Of a DNA stretch of 64,000 nt, positions 35,561 to 44,685 are shown in pieces. Every line of letters starts with the position of its first letter. Within the stretch, counting starts at the first letter, position 1. Below the pieces are notes generated by a model. The model did not search any database. It was not told where the DNA came from and saw only the letters and a list, made by a program, of their open reading frames with translations. The position numbers were made by a program, and so were the translations under genes. The stretch comes from Poriferisodalis sp965208925 (GTDB lineage Bacteria > Actinomycetota > Acidimicrobiia > Acidimicrobiales > Poriferisodalaceae): contig NZ_OZ242364.1 of the NCBI RefSeq assembly GCF_965208925.1, positions 558,001 to 622,000 on the forward strand, in the 5' to 3' direction.

Positions 35561-35725
35561 CTACTCCTCGCTGGCGTCCTGCGGTTTGTTGGGCTTGGGA
35601 CGCGGCCGGAACGCGTTCGTGGGCACATCCGCAGGGCCGACACCGGCTTTGGGGGTATAGACGCCCAAGGGGAGGCGTTGCGCCACTTCGGCTGGCGGAT
35701 CGCCCTTCTGCTCATCCTTGGACAT
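35561..35725 (-). CDS. 54-residue uncharacterised protein
   Basis: A short frame starting one base after the DUF6338 stop, so coupled to it. The product is hydrophilic and proline/lysine-rich (SKDEQKGDPPAEVAQRLPLGVY, FRPRPKPNKPQDASEE), probably disordered. A GGAAGGG lies about 11 bases before ATG 35725, inside the upstream gene. Coupling to the membrane protein supports a real gene, possibly an accessory or adaptor peptide. Confidence 0.5.
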   Translation of the reverse strand: MSKDEQKGDPPAEVAQRLPLGVYTPKAGVGPADVPTNAFRPRPKPNKPQDASEE

Positions 35726-35726
35726 C

Positions 35727-36461
35727 TCATGCACCCTTCCGGCCCGAAGCCGCTAGCGGCATGAATTCTAGTGACTCAATGTCGGCCCATTTGAGGAGGA
35801 TGCCGCCGTTGAGCCAAACGAATTCGTCTTCATCTTCTCCGAACGCGGGCTCGCCCGTGTCTTGGTCGAACTCGACCGCGTAAGCGATGTAGATGTCTTG
35901 ATCGGGTCCTTCTGGGCCCACGTAGGAGGAAACAGGCGATGCTCTGGCATAGAGACCGCCGACCCAGCGCCCGGATCGAAGCCTGCACCGGATGAATCCC
36001 GGCTCGCGTGCTTCGAACAGCGCATCCCACGCTGTCGGGGCGCGGTTGGGCCCGGGCAGCTTGGACACAACCCGCTGCAGGATCGGTCGGCGAAGCGCTG
36101 ACCTGAGCCGGACGCGGAATGGCTTTCGACGTACATGCTCCATCGAGTTGCGGGATCGCATTAGTAACCCGAGCCACCAACCAACTGCAGCCGGCACGGC
36201 GAGGTACGCGACGGGTGCGAGGTAGACAAACCACGGAAGCGCATTCCCATCGGTGAAGTCGTCCCAGTAGGACGAGACCACCCAGTGCAACGGCCATGCG
36301 CCAACAGCGAGACAGACGGCGGAGAGCCCGGCGAGACGCAGCAGCCAGTCCTTGAGCCGCCGCCCGTATCTCTGGACGTGACGCTCGAAGCCCCAAGCTG
36401 CGAAGGCGCCTGGCAGGAGCACAACCAAGAGCAACAGGGCAGCGTCGTAGCCGGTACTCAC
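35727..36461 (-). CDS. DUF6338-family membrane protein
   Basis: A 244-residue protein from GTG 36461 (GAGGAGAG about 6 bases upstream; a longer frame starts at 36494). STGYDAALLLLVVLLPGAFAAWGFERHV and two further hydrophobic segments (LSAVCLAVGAWPLHWVVSSY; FVYLAPVAYLAVPAAVGWWL) form the membrane part. The soluble C-terminus (AWDALFEAREPGFIRCRLRSGRWVGGLY ... WADIESLEFMPL) is the DUF6338 pattern. Such genes are scattered in accessory regions. Role unknown. It is divergent from hsdM. Confidence 0.7.
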   Translation of the reverse strand: MSTGYDAALLLLVVLLPGAFAAWGFERHVQRYGRRLKDWLLRLAGLSAVCLAVGAWPLHWVVSSYWDDFTDGNALPWFVYLAPVAYLAVPAAVGWWLGLLMRSRNSMEHVRRKPFRVRLRSALRRPILQRVVSKLPGPNRAPTAWDALFEAREPGFIRCRLRSGRWVGGLYARASPVSSYVGPEGPDQDIYIAYAVEFDQDTGEPAFGEDEDEFVWLNGGILLKWADIESLEFMPLAASGRKGA

Positions 36462-36640
36462 AGTTTCACTCTCCTCAACCTCTCTGCCCACCACGACATG
36501 TCGCCGTCAGACGACGGGCACCGCGTGAAGCCGATACGAATACCATCTCGCAGCGAACGCGGCCTCCACATTTTCCAGAGGCCGCGCGCGGAGCAGCGTG
36601 ATAGCTGCAAGATGGCACCCACGACGGGTCGGAGGGTTGA

Positions 36641-38728
36641 GTGAACGCGCGGACTCACGGCGAGATGGTCGACTTCATCTGGAGCATCTGCAACCTGCTG
36701 CGCGGTCCGTACAAGCGCAACGAGTACCGCAAGGTGATTCTCCCACTGACGGTTCTGCGTCGCTTCGACTGCGTGCTCGCCCCTACCAAACAGGCCGTGC
36801 TCGATGCCTACGGAAAGTACGCCAAGCAGAGCGAGAGCCTTCGCCACGAGATGCTCAAGCGAGCCGCCGAGCAGACCTTCTATAACACGTCACGCCTGGA
36901 CTTTCAGCTCCTACTCGATGACCCGAATCTGATCGCCCAGAATCTCAACGCCTACATCGCAGGCTTCTCGCCCAACGTCCGCGAGATCATGGAACGCTTC
37001 GATTTCGGTGCCCAGATCGCCCGTATGGACGAGAAGAACCTGCTGTTCCAAGTCGTCCGCAGCTTCTCAAGCCTCGACCTCTCTCCAGCGCGTATGGACA
37101 GCTCGCAGATGGGGTACGTGTTTGAGGAGCTGATCAGACTCGGTGCGGAGCAAGCCAACGAGGAAGCCGGGGAGCATTTCACGCCCCGCGAAGTGATCCG
37201 CCTAATGGTCAGCCTCTTGCTGACGTCGGAATCAGATCTCGCCAAGCCTTACGTCGTCAAGACGGTCTACGACCCCGCCTGCGGCAGCGGCGGGATGCTC
37301 TCGGAGGCCGAATCGTTCCTTCGCGGGCACAACGAGGACGCCAATCCGCGGCTATTCGGCCAAGACTGGAACGACGACGCTTGGTCCGTGTGCCGCTCGG
37401 ACATGCTGATCAAGAACCACGACGCCGACCGCATCATCTTGGGCGATTCGTTCACTGCGGATGGCTACTCAGGCTGGACCTTCGACTACATGCTCGCCAA
37501 TCCGCCGTTCGGCGTCGAGTGGAAGCAACAGCGGTGGTTCATCGAGAACGAACGCGACACGCAAGGCGCCAACGGACGATTTGAAGCCGGCCTGCCGCGC
37601 GTCAACGACGGCGCGCTGCTGTTCCTGCAGCACATGCTGCGGAAACGGCAGCCGGTGGAACCGGACGGCTCCGGCGGCAGCCGAATCGCCATCGTGTTCA
37701 GTGGATCTCCATTGTTCACCGGCGATGCCGGAAGCGGCGAGAGCAACATTCGGCGCTGGATCATCGAGAACGATTGGCTCGAGGCAATCGTTGCGCTGCC
37801 CGACCAACTGTTTTACAACACCGGTATCTCTACGTATGTCTGGGTGCTCACGAACCGCAAGGAAGATCGGCGACGCGGCAAGGTGCAGCTCATCGATGGT
37901 CGGCAGTTCTTCGAAAAGATGCGCCGCAGCCTCGGCAACAAGCGCAATGAGCTGTCGCCAGTCCAAATCGACGATCTCACGAGCATTCTCGGCAACTTCG
38001 CCGATGGCGAGACATGCGACATCACCGACGAAGACCCAGTCAATCATCAGCCTCGGACCCAGCCCCGTGTTGTCAGCAAGGTGTTCGCCAACGAAGACTT
38101 CGGGTACCGCAAGATCACTGTCGAGCGTCCGCTGCGCCTGAGTTTCCTGGCGACCGCTGAGCGCATCGGGCGCATCGAAACTGAGCCCGCGTTTATGAAG
38201 CTCGCAACGAGCAAGAAGAACCCGGGTCCAGCGCACGATGCCGAGATTGTCAAGGGCGAACTGCGCCAGCAGCAGCTGCGCGACCTTCTCGACGCGCTCG
38301 CTGACAGAACTGCTGGACAACTCATTGCTGATCGCGATGAGTTCCTCGCACGGTTGCGGCTTGTCGAGGAGAGCCAGCAGATGCGTTTGACAGCAGCTGA
38401 GCGGCGAGCTGTGGTTGCGGCATTGGGCGAACGCGATCCGAGTGCTGAACCCTGCCATGACAAGCACGGGCACGTGCCTGACCCCCGGCTACGCGATACC
38501 GAGACGGTCCCGCTCACAGAGGACGCCGACGAGTACATGCGGCGGGAGGTGCTGCCACACGTGCCCGACGCGTGGGTGGATCACAGCAAGACCAAGATCG
38601 GGTACGAGATCCCGTTCAACCGTCACTTCTCCGTCTACGAACCGCCTCGACCGCTCCAAGCAATCGAAGCCGATCTCAAGATGCTCGAGGCCGAGATCGC
38701 CCAGTTGCTCACTGAGGTCACTACGTGA
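36641..38728 (+). CDS. hsdM: Type I restriction-modification methyltransferase subunit HsdM
   Basis: A 695-residue N6-adenine methyltransferase. The HsdM_N helical domain is at residues about 1-140, EHFTPREVIRLMV leads into YDPACGSGGMLSEAESFL (SAM motif) and YMLANPPFGVEWKQQ has the catalytic NPPF (287-290). GTG 36641 follows CGGAGGG by 5 bases. Its stop overlaps the hsdS start (GTGA), which in turn overlaps hsdR, giving a compact M-S-R operon. It methylates adenine at the site read by HsdS. Confidence 0.95.
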   Translation: MNARTHGEMVDFIWSICNLLRGPYKRNEYRKVILPLTVLRRFDCVLAPTKQAVLDAYGKYAKQSESLRHEMLKRAAEQTFYNTSRLDFQLLLDDPNLIAQNLNAYIAGFSPNVREIMERFDFGAQIARMDEKNLLFQVVRSFSSLDLSPARMDSSQMGYVFEELIRLGAEQANEEAGEHFTPREVIRLMVSLLLTSESDLAKPYVVKTVYDPACGSGGMLSEAESFLRGHNEDANPRLFGQDWNDDAWSVCRSDMLIKNHDADRIILGDSFTADGYSGWTFDYMLANPPFGVEWKQQRWFIENERDTQGANGRFEAGLPRVNDGALLFLQHMLRKRQPVEPDGSGGSRIAIVFSGSPLFTGDAGSGESNIRRWIIENDWLEAIVALPDQLFYNTGISTYVWVLTNRKEDRRRGKVQLIDGRQFFEKMRRSLGNKRNELSPVQIDDLTSILGNFADGETCDITDEDPVNHQPRTQPRVVSKVFANEDFGYRKITVERPLRLSFLATAERIGRIETEPAFMKLATSKKNPGPAHDAEIVKGELRQQQLRDLLDALADRTAGQLIADRDEFLARLRLVEESQQMRLTAAERRAVVAALGERDPSAEPCHDKHGHVPDPRLRDTETVPLTEDADEYMRREVLPHVPDAWVDHSKTKIGYEIPFNRHFSVYEPPRPLQAIEADLKMLEAEIAQLLTEVTT

Positions 38729-39468
38729 AGCAGCCTTATCCAAACTACCGCAACTCAGGTAACAGCTGGATCGGAGAGATCCCGACGCACTGGAGCATCA
38801 CGGACCTCTGCCGCGTCGGTTCGTTCTTCAAGGGCGGCGGCGGGACGAAGGAAGACGAGGCGGAGGAGGGATACCCCTGCGTCCGGTACGGCGACCTCTA
38901 CACCCGTCACGACTTTCACATCAGGGAAAGTCGCTCGCGCATCAGCCCAGAGCGCGCCGCTGCATACACGAAGCTGCAGCACGGAGACCTACTGCTTGCC
39001 GGATCGGGCGAGACGCTGGAAGAAATCGGCAAGTCCGCCGTGAATCTCCTTCGTGAGCCAGCCTTCTGTGGCGGCGACGTCGTCATCTTTCGTCCCGAGG
39101 TTGACATCGACGCCACCTACTTGGGCTACGCCGCAGACTGCGCCCCATCTCGCCACCAGAAGTCGTGCATGGGTCGCGGTGTCACTGTGATGCACATCTA
39201 CAGCAAGGAACTCAAGTATCTCGCCATCCCTGTACCGCCCTTGGAAGAACAGAAGCAGATCGGCGCGCACCTCGACTATGTGTCCGCTCGCATCGATGAG
39301 CTTGTTCAGCGAACCGGCTTCAAGGATCGAGGCGACCAAGCAACGGGCGCGGTAGGTGCGCTGATAGAGCGGCTTCAGGAGTACCGAACCGCCATCATCG
39401 CAGCTGCGGTGACTGGGAAGATCGATGTTCGGGATGTAGTGGCGGAAGGGTCCGAGGACGCAGCGTGA
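38725..39468 (+). CDS. hsdS: Half-length HsdS specificity subunit (one TRD)
   Basis: A 247-residue HsdS with only one target-recognition domain. YPNYRNSGNSWIGEIPTHWSI is the usual N-terminal anchor, VRYGDLYTRHDF and GDLLLAGSGETLEEIG belong to the TRD, and IPVPPLEEQKQIGAHLDYVSARIDELVQR with LIERLQEYRTAIIAAAVTGKIDVRD is the conserved C-terminal helix. Full HsdS proteins are about 400-450 residues with two TRDs. Two copies may dimerise to give a palindromic bipartite site. GTG 38725 overlaps the hsdM stop. No second hsdS or inverted TRD repeat is nearby. Confidence 0.88.
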   Translation: MKQPYPNYRNSGNSWIGEIPTHWSITDLCRVGSFFKGGGGTKEDEAEEGYPCVRYGDLYTRHDFHIRESRSRISPERAAAYTKLQHGDLLLAGSGETLEEIGKSAVNLLREPAFCGGDVVIFRPEVDIDATYLGYAADCAPSRHQKSCMGRGVTVMHIYSKELKYLAIPVPPLEEQKQIGAHLDYVSARIDELVQRTGFKDRGDQATGAVGALIERLQEYRTAIIAAAVTGKIDVRDVVAEGSEDAA

Positions 39469-42400
39469 AGTCAGAACAAGCCGATGAGGCGGCACTCGAA
39501 TCGACAATCGTGTCGATGCTGACTGACGTGGGGTGGGCCGAGGGCGACCGCGCTGAGTGGGACGTCGATTTGGCACTGTTCCCAGCCCGCGTCGTGGCAT
39601 TCCTGCAATCTGCCCAGCCGGAACTCTGGGCAGAGATGGCTGCGCTACATGGCGGCGACCTAGAGGACAGGATTATCGCGACGTTGGCACGCGAACTCGA
39701 CAAGAAGGGCACGCTCGATGTCCTTCGCCACGGATTCAAGTTCTACGGCAAGACACATCGACTCGCGTGGTTCAAGCCAGCGCACAGCCTCAACCCTGAA
39801 GCGGTGCAGCAATTTGCCAGCAACGAGTTGTCCGTCACCCGCCAAGTGCGGTGCCACCCGGGTGAAGCCGACACAGTGGATCTGGTCATGGCGCTCAATG
39901 GAGTGCCAGTGGCCACCTGCGAACTGAAGAATCCGTCATCGAATCAGCATTGGCGCGACGCCGTGCGGCAGTACCGCGAGGACCGCGACCCCAATGCACC
40001 GCTGTTCAGGTTCCGCAAGCGGGCCCTCGTGCACTTCGCTGCTGATACCGAGCAGGTCCACATGACGACGCGCCTTGCGAAGGCCTCGACGCGTTTCTTG
40101 CCGTTCAATCGCGGCAGCCATCCGGGTGAAGTGACATGCGGAGCCGGCAACCCCCAGCACCCATCCGGGTATCGGACCGGCTACCTCTGGCAGGAAGTGC
40201 TCGAGCGCGAACGCTTCTTGGAGGTCATCGGCTCCTACATGTTCCTCGAGCGTCGCGACGAAGCGGTCTCGGACCACACGGGCACGCGCACCGCCCCACG
40301 CGAGACGCTGGTCTTTCCTCGCTTCCACCAGTTGCATGCCGTCGAAGCGCTCGTCGAGACTGCACGGGCAGAGGGACCCGGTCACAACTACCTCATTCAG
40401 CACTCCGCAGGCAGCGGCAAGACCAACTCGATCTCATGGCTCGCCCATCACCTGTCCAGCCTGCACAGCACCAAGGACGAAAAGGTCTTCAACTGCGTCT
40501 TGGTCATCACTGATCGACGTGTGCTTGACGCGCAACTGCAGCAGGCGATCTATCAGATAGAGCACGCACAAGGCGTCGTGCAGGCGATTGACCAGGATTC
40601 CCAGCAGCTCGCCCAGGCCCTGGTGGATAACACGAAAATCGTCATCACCACATTGCAGAAGTTTCCGTTTGTCATGCGCCAGCTGCTCCGGCTCGCCGGT
40701 GCGGATTCAGGCGAGACGCCCGATGCGAGCGAGCATGCCCAAGCGGCCGAGTGGGCCAAGAAGCTGGCCTCACGGAAGTACGCGATCATCGTCGACGAAG
40801 CACATTCGAGCCAGACCGGTGAGAGCGCCCACGACATGAAGTCGCTGCTCGGTGCCGCAGGCGCGACCGGCGACGAAGCTCCGGAAGACTGGGAGGACGG
40901 CCTCAACGCTGTCGTGGCTTCACGCGGCCGGCAGCCGAACCTGAGCTTCTTCGCGTTCACCGCCACGCCGAAGGGAAAGACGATCGAGCTCTTTGGTCGG
41001 CCTGGGTCAGACGGCAAGCCGGAGCCTTTCCACAGCTACAGCATGCGCCAGGCCATAGAGGAAGGCTTCATCCTCGACGTTCTGGGGAACTACACCGACT
41101 ACGACACCTTCTACCGGCTGGTCAAGACCGCCGAGGAGGATCCCCAGTTCCCTCGGCGTGAAGCGGCGAAGAAGCTCGCGAGGTTCTCGCAGCTACATGC
41201 CCATCGGCTGGAGCAACAGACGTCAGTCATCATCGAGCATTTTCGAGAACATGTACGGCCATGCATGGGCGGCAGGGGGAAAGCGATGGTGGTCGCATCG
41301 TCCCGCCTGCATGCCGTGCGGTACATGGAGACGTTCACGAAGTACATCGATGAGCAGGGCTACGAGGATGTGAGACCGCTCGTGGCCTTCAGTGGCGCTG
41401 TCTCGGTTCCCGGGCTCGACGCCGAATACACCGAACCCAAGATGAACATCGATGTCATCACCGGCAAGCCAATCAGCGAGTCTGCGTTGCCTGAGAGATT
41501 CGCCTCGCCGGACTACCAGATTCTCATCGTCGCTGAGAAGTACCAGACGGGTTTCGACCAGCCTCTGTTGCAGGCCATGTACGTCGATAAGCGTCTGAGC
41601 GGCGTCCACGCGGTGCAAACCCTGTCGCGGCTCAACCGAGTCGCCTCCGGCAAGCAGGCGCCGTTCGTGCTCGATTTCGTCAACAGCCACGCCGACATTG
41701 CGGCTGCATTCGCTCCGTACTTCGATGTGACTCAGCTGCGGGAAGCCTCGGACCCGTACCACCTGGAGAAGCTGAAGCACGACCTCAACGAAATGCAGGT
41801 GTACTACGAGACCGAGATTGCCGAGTTCGCTCAGGTGTTCTACCTGCCACTGAACAAGCAGCGGCCGAGCGATCACGCCCGGATCGAGACCGCGTTGCAG
41901 CCTGCAGTTGATCGCTTCGCTGACCTCGACGCGGAATCACAGGTCGTCTTCAGAGACCGGCTCAACGCATACGTGAGCCTCTACGCCTTCTTGAGCCAGA
42001 TCATCCCCTACGCCGACTGCGAGCTTGAGCGGCTCTATTCGTACGGCCGAAAGCTGCTGCCGCACTTACACGTAGGCGGAGACTTCACGCCAATCCATCT
42101 AGATGGCGACGTTGACCTCGAGTACTACCGGCTCCAGCGCATGTCCTCGGGTGCGATCAGCCTGAACGACGAGGTTGACGCATCGGTCGCCAGCCCGACG
42201 GACGTCGGCACGGAACTGGCCGAAGACGACACGGCGCCGCTGTCGGAGATCATCGAACTGCTCAACGACCGCTTCAGCACCGATTTCACCGAGAGCGACC
42301 GGTTGTTCCTGCAGCAGATTCAGGAAGATGGACTCTGCGAGGAGGCCATCCGAGAAACGGCTCGCGCAAACGACTTCGACAAGTTCCGCCTCGGAGCGTT

Positions 42401-42566
42401 CGATCGCGTCAAGCAACTGCTGATTGCTCGTCTCGCCGGGAACGACTCCATCGTCGACAAGTGTCTCAGCGACGAGGAATTCGGCGAATTCGTCATCACC
42501 GGCATCCTGCAGAGCATCTTCGACGCCGTGCAGGCCACGTCGTCCACATCGAGTGGTGGCGACTGA
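39465..42566 (+). CDS. hsdR: Type I restriction subunit HsdR (helicase-nuclease)
   Basis: A 1033-residue type I restriction motor/nuclease. The PD-(D/E)XK site is visible as Asp139 (VDLVMAL) with Glu153-x-Lys155 in CELKN. The SF2 motor has QHSAGSGKTNSISWLAHHL (Lys319), VDEAHSSQTGES, AFTATPKGKTIEL and VAEKYQTGFDQPLL. It is the third gene of the M-S-R operon with a 4-bp overlap at its GTG 39465. It cleaves unmethylated DNA when loaded by HsdM/HsdS. Confidence 0.95.
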   Translation: MKSEQADEAALESTIVSMLTDVGWAEGDRAEWDVDLALFPARVVAFLQSAQPELWAEMAALHGGDLEDRIIATLARELDKKGTLDVLRHGFKFYGKTHRLAWFKPAHSLNPEAVQQFASNELSVTRQVRCHPGEADTVDLVMALNGVPVATCELKNPSSNQHWRDAVRQYREDRDPNAPLFRFRKRALVHFAADTEQVHMTTRLAKASTRFLPFNRGSHPGEVTCGAGNPQHPSGYRTGYLWQEVLERERFLEVIGSYMFLERRDEAVSDHTGTRTAPRETLVFPRFHQLHAVEALVETARAEGPGHNYLIQHSAGSGKTNSISWLAHHLSSLHSTKDEKVFNCVLVITDRRVLDAQLQQAIYQIEHAQGVVQAIDQDSQQLAQALVDNTKIVITTLQKFPFVMRQLLRLAGADSGETPDASEHAQAAEWAKKLASRKYAIIVDEAHSSQTGESAHDMKSLLGAAGATGDEAPEDWEDGLNAVVASRGRQPNLSFFAFTATPKGKTIELFGRPGSDGKPEPFHSYSMRQAIEEGFILDVLGNYTDYDTFYRLVKTAEEDPQFPRREAAKKLARFSQLHAHRLEQQTSVIIEHFREHVRPCMGGRGKAMVVASSRLHAVRYMETFTKYIDEQGYEDVRPLVAFSGAVSVPGLDAEYTEPKMNIDVITGKPISESALPERFASPDYQILIVAEKYQTGFDQPLLQAMYVDKRLSGVHAVQTLSRLNRVASGKQAPFVLDFVNSHADIAAAFAPYFDVTQLREASDPYHLEKLKHDLNEMQVYYETEIAEFAQVFYLPLNKQRPSDHARIETALQPAVDRFADLDAESQVVFRDRLNAYVSLYAFLSQIIPYADCELERLYSYGRKLLPHLHVGGDFTPIHLDGDVDLEYYRLQRMSSGAISLNDEVDASVASPTDVGTELAEDDTAPLSEIIELLNDRFSTDFTESDRLFLQQIQEDGLCEEAIRETARANDFDKFRLGAFDRVKQLLIARLAGNDSIVDKCLSDEEFGEFVITGILQSIFDAVQATSSTSSGGD

Positions 42567-42588
42567 TTCTCGCTGTTCTCCAGAGCAC

Positions 42589-43587
42589 TCATCGACGGCG
42601 AAGATTCGGCACAGTCAGCAGCTCGGGTTGAGAGCCCGAGTTCGCGAAGCGAGCGATAGTGAGGCGTTCACCGTGAAACGTCTTGCCGAGTGCCCAGACC
42701 TCGTCGACCTCTGAGAACTCAACCCCACCCAGTTCCGGTGCCGAGCTGGGCATATCGGGTTCGCATGCCTCTTCCAACTGTCCGAGAGCGTTGAGAACAT
42801 CCAGAACGACAACAAGCCACCGATCTCCGTCGACGTTCCTGAGCTGTCCCCAATCTTGCTTCTTCTCGATTGCGTTCCGAATGACAGGCACCAAGTGATC
42901 CGCCCCACCAGCCATGAAGCCTGACTCGGTCGTCATTGTGTGCACGTAGATCCCGCCGATGGTGCCCTCCCGGGGAGTCGCTGGCGGGCTCAGCACTCGT
43001 GCCTCGCGCGGTTCCAGGTCATGCAGCAGAAGATCTTCGATGTCGGGCGGGTACCAATAGTCACAAACCGGCATGTAGTCGTGCCGAAGCCACTCCTCCA
43101 AGGACTTGTCCCTCGGACACTCCAACGCCCACTGGCGCATCGGGCCGCCAGACGAGCTCAAATGGGGGTGATACGGCGCGGGATCGAGGACTGCGAACGC
43201 GCGGCGCATCATCATCTCAGGTGATCCGCCCTGACTCTCGACGCGAGCGAGCGCCATTGAAAGTGCAGCGACCAGGGCCTTGAGCCGGCGACCGCGGCGC
43301 GCCCGCTCATCCGAATGCTCGTCAGCGATGGCCACCTGCCACTCGAACCTCAACCTCGCGTCTCGGTAGGGCTGCATCTTCTTGGCGGCTCCACGCAATT
43401 CCCGGTCCGCTCGTCTGGTGGCCAGCGTCACCTCTGCGAACACCGTTCGGCCATCCGCCAGTTCCAACCGGAGGTCCGGAGTTCGCCCATTCGTTTCAGG
43501 CAACCACTCGTGGCGAGAGATTTCCTCGACCTGACAAATCGCGTCGAGCGCGGCGATCTCCTCGGCACGGCGATCAAGTTGTGCCAT
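42589..43587 (-). CDS. Uncharacterised protein flanking the type I system
   Basis: A 332-residue soluble protein I cannot assign. Near the N-terminus, NGRTPDLRLELADGRTVFAEVTLATRR has the strand layout of a PD-(D/E)XK core but with Thr where Lys is expected in ExK. The rest has Trp/Pro-rich segments (LRHDYMPVCDYWYPPDIEDLLL) and ends GERLTIARFANSGS. ATG 43587 is preferred; an upstream ATG at 43614 is possible. It is convergent with hsdR. Its place suggests a defence accessory gene. Confidence 0.6.
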   Translation of the reverse strand: MAQLDRRAEEIAALDAICQVEEISRHEWLPETNGRTPDLRLELADGRTVFAEVTLATRRADRELRGAAKKMQPYRDARLRFEWQVAIADEHSDERARRGRRLKALVAALSMALARVESQGGSPEMMMRRAFAVLDPAPYHPHLSSSGGPMRQWALECPRDKSLEEWLRHDYMPVCDYWYPPDIEDLLLHDLEPREARVLSPPATPREGTIGGIYVHTMTTESGFMAGGADHLVPVIRNAIEKKQDWGQLRNVDGDRWLVVVLDVLNALGQLEEACEPDMPSSAPELGGVEFSEVDEVWALGKTFHGERLTIARFANSGSQPELLTVPNLRRR

Positions 43588-43720
43588 CGGTCTACCCGTG
43601 TTCTCGAACTCCAACGCCGAACCTACAACCGGGCTGCAGCGCTGGGGCCGCTCGAACGCAGCAGGTCAGCCGGCCACTAGAGCCAAGTGGGCACTTCGAA
43701 TCGGTCCCTACCCTCCGAGC

Positions 43721-44545
43721 ATGGCCACCAACCTCATCCCGCCCTTCGAGCCAGCAATCGTCGAAGGCATCGCCGACGTCTTGGGCGAGACGCAGTACGG
43801 ACTGACTGGAAGCGAGATTGCCCGCACTCTCGCTGCGGTACGCATTCCCGACGTGAGCCCCACCATCACCAAGCGCCATCGGCTACGGGAGGCCCTTGCG
43901 GCCAGACAGGCTCAAGACGGCGCTGGCAACTGCGTCGTGGCATTCATTCGGGAAGCGATGTCGCCGGTCAAGTACCGGAATGACCCCGCTCTACGTAGCC
44001 GTAGGCAAGACGACCTCAACGAGGTACTCATACACACGGGGTTGCGGGTCAAGGACGATGGCCAAGTGGCGCGCCTACGAGAAGGCGCTGCGACGACGCT
44101 CGACGAGGCGGCTCGGCGAGCGGGCAAGCTACGTACCGAGCTGCGTCGACGCGGCACCCATCCCGATGTCCTGCGCTACTGCACTGATGAACTCCTGCAA
44201 CGGGACAACTTCCACGCAGTGCACGAGGCGGCGAAGAGCATCCCAGACCGTCTTCGGGTGCTCACGGGTCGCGTAGACGATGGCGCGGACTTGATCAATG
44301 CAACGCTCACTCCATCCAGCGGTCCCGTGGTCGCCATCAATGCGGGGCGCACGCCGTCGGATCGCAGCGAGCAATCAGGCCTCGCGAACTACGCGATCGG
44401 GCTGTTGAGCCTCTACCGCAACCCGACATCTCACGAGACAAGGCTGCGCCGCAAGGTAGACGACGACGAACTGCTCGAGGCACTAACGGCGATCTCCATG
44501 GTGCATCGAAGGCTCGACGACGCGACGGTCGCGCAAGCCTCCTGA
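43721..44545 (+). CDS. TIGR02391 (Ymh)-family protein
   Basis: A 274-residue protein whose C-terminal ~110 residues match the Ymh/TIGR02391 pattern: DGADLINATLTPSSGPVVAIN followed by QSGLANYAIGLLSLYRNPTSHE. The N-terminal part (PPFEPAIVEGIADVLGETQYGLTGSEIARTL) resembles a small helical DNA-binding domain. Such genes are common around restriction and abortive-infection loci. It is divergent from the preceding unknown gene. Exact function unknown. Confidence 0.7.
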   Translation: MATNLIPPFEPAIVEGIADVLGETQYGLTGSEIARTLAAVRIPDVSPTITKRHRLREALAARQAQDGAGNCVVAFIREAMSPVKYRNDPALRSRRQDDLNEVLIHTGLRVKDDGQVARLREGAATTLDEAARRAGKLRTELRRRGTHPDVLRYCTDELLQRDNFHAVHEAAKSIPDRLRVLTGRVDDGADLINATLTPSSGPVVAINAGRTPSDRSEQSGLANYAIGLLSLYRNPTSHETRLRRKVDDDELLEALTAISMVHRRLDDATVAQAS

Positions 44546-44685
44546 CACCACCCTGGCGCTACTGCAGGCGAAGAGCCGACTTCGGGCCCATCCGCTGAGA
44601 CTCAAGGCGGCCGCGCCTGTCGAGAGCGTGACACGTCGCTGGCGGGACCTAGCATTCGGTCGAGCGGCACCAGGGAGTGGATGCG

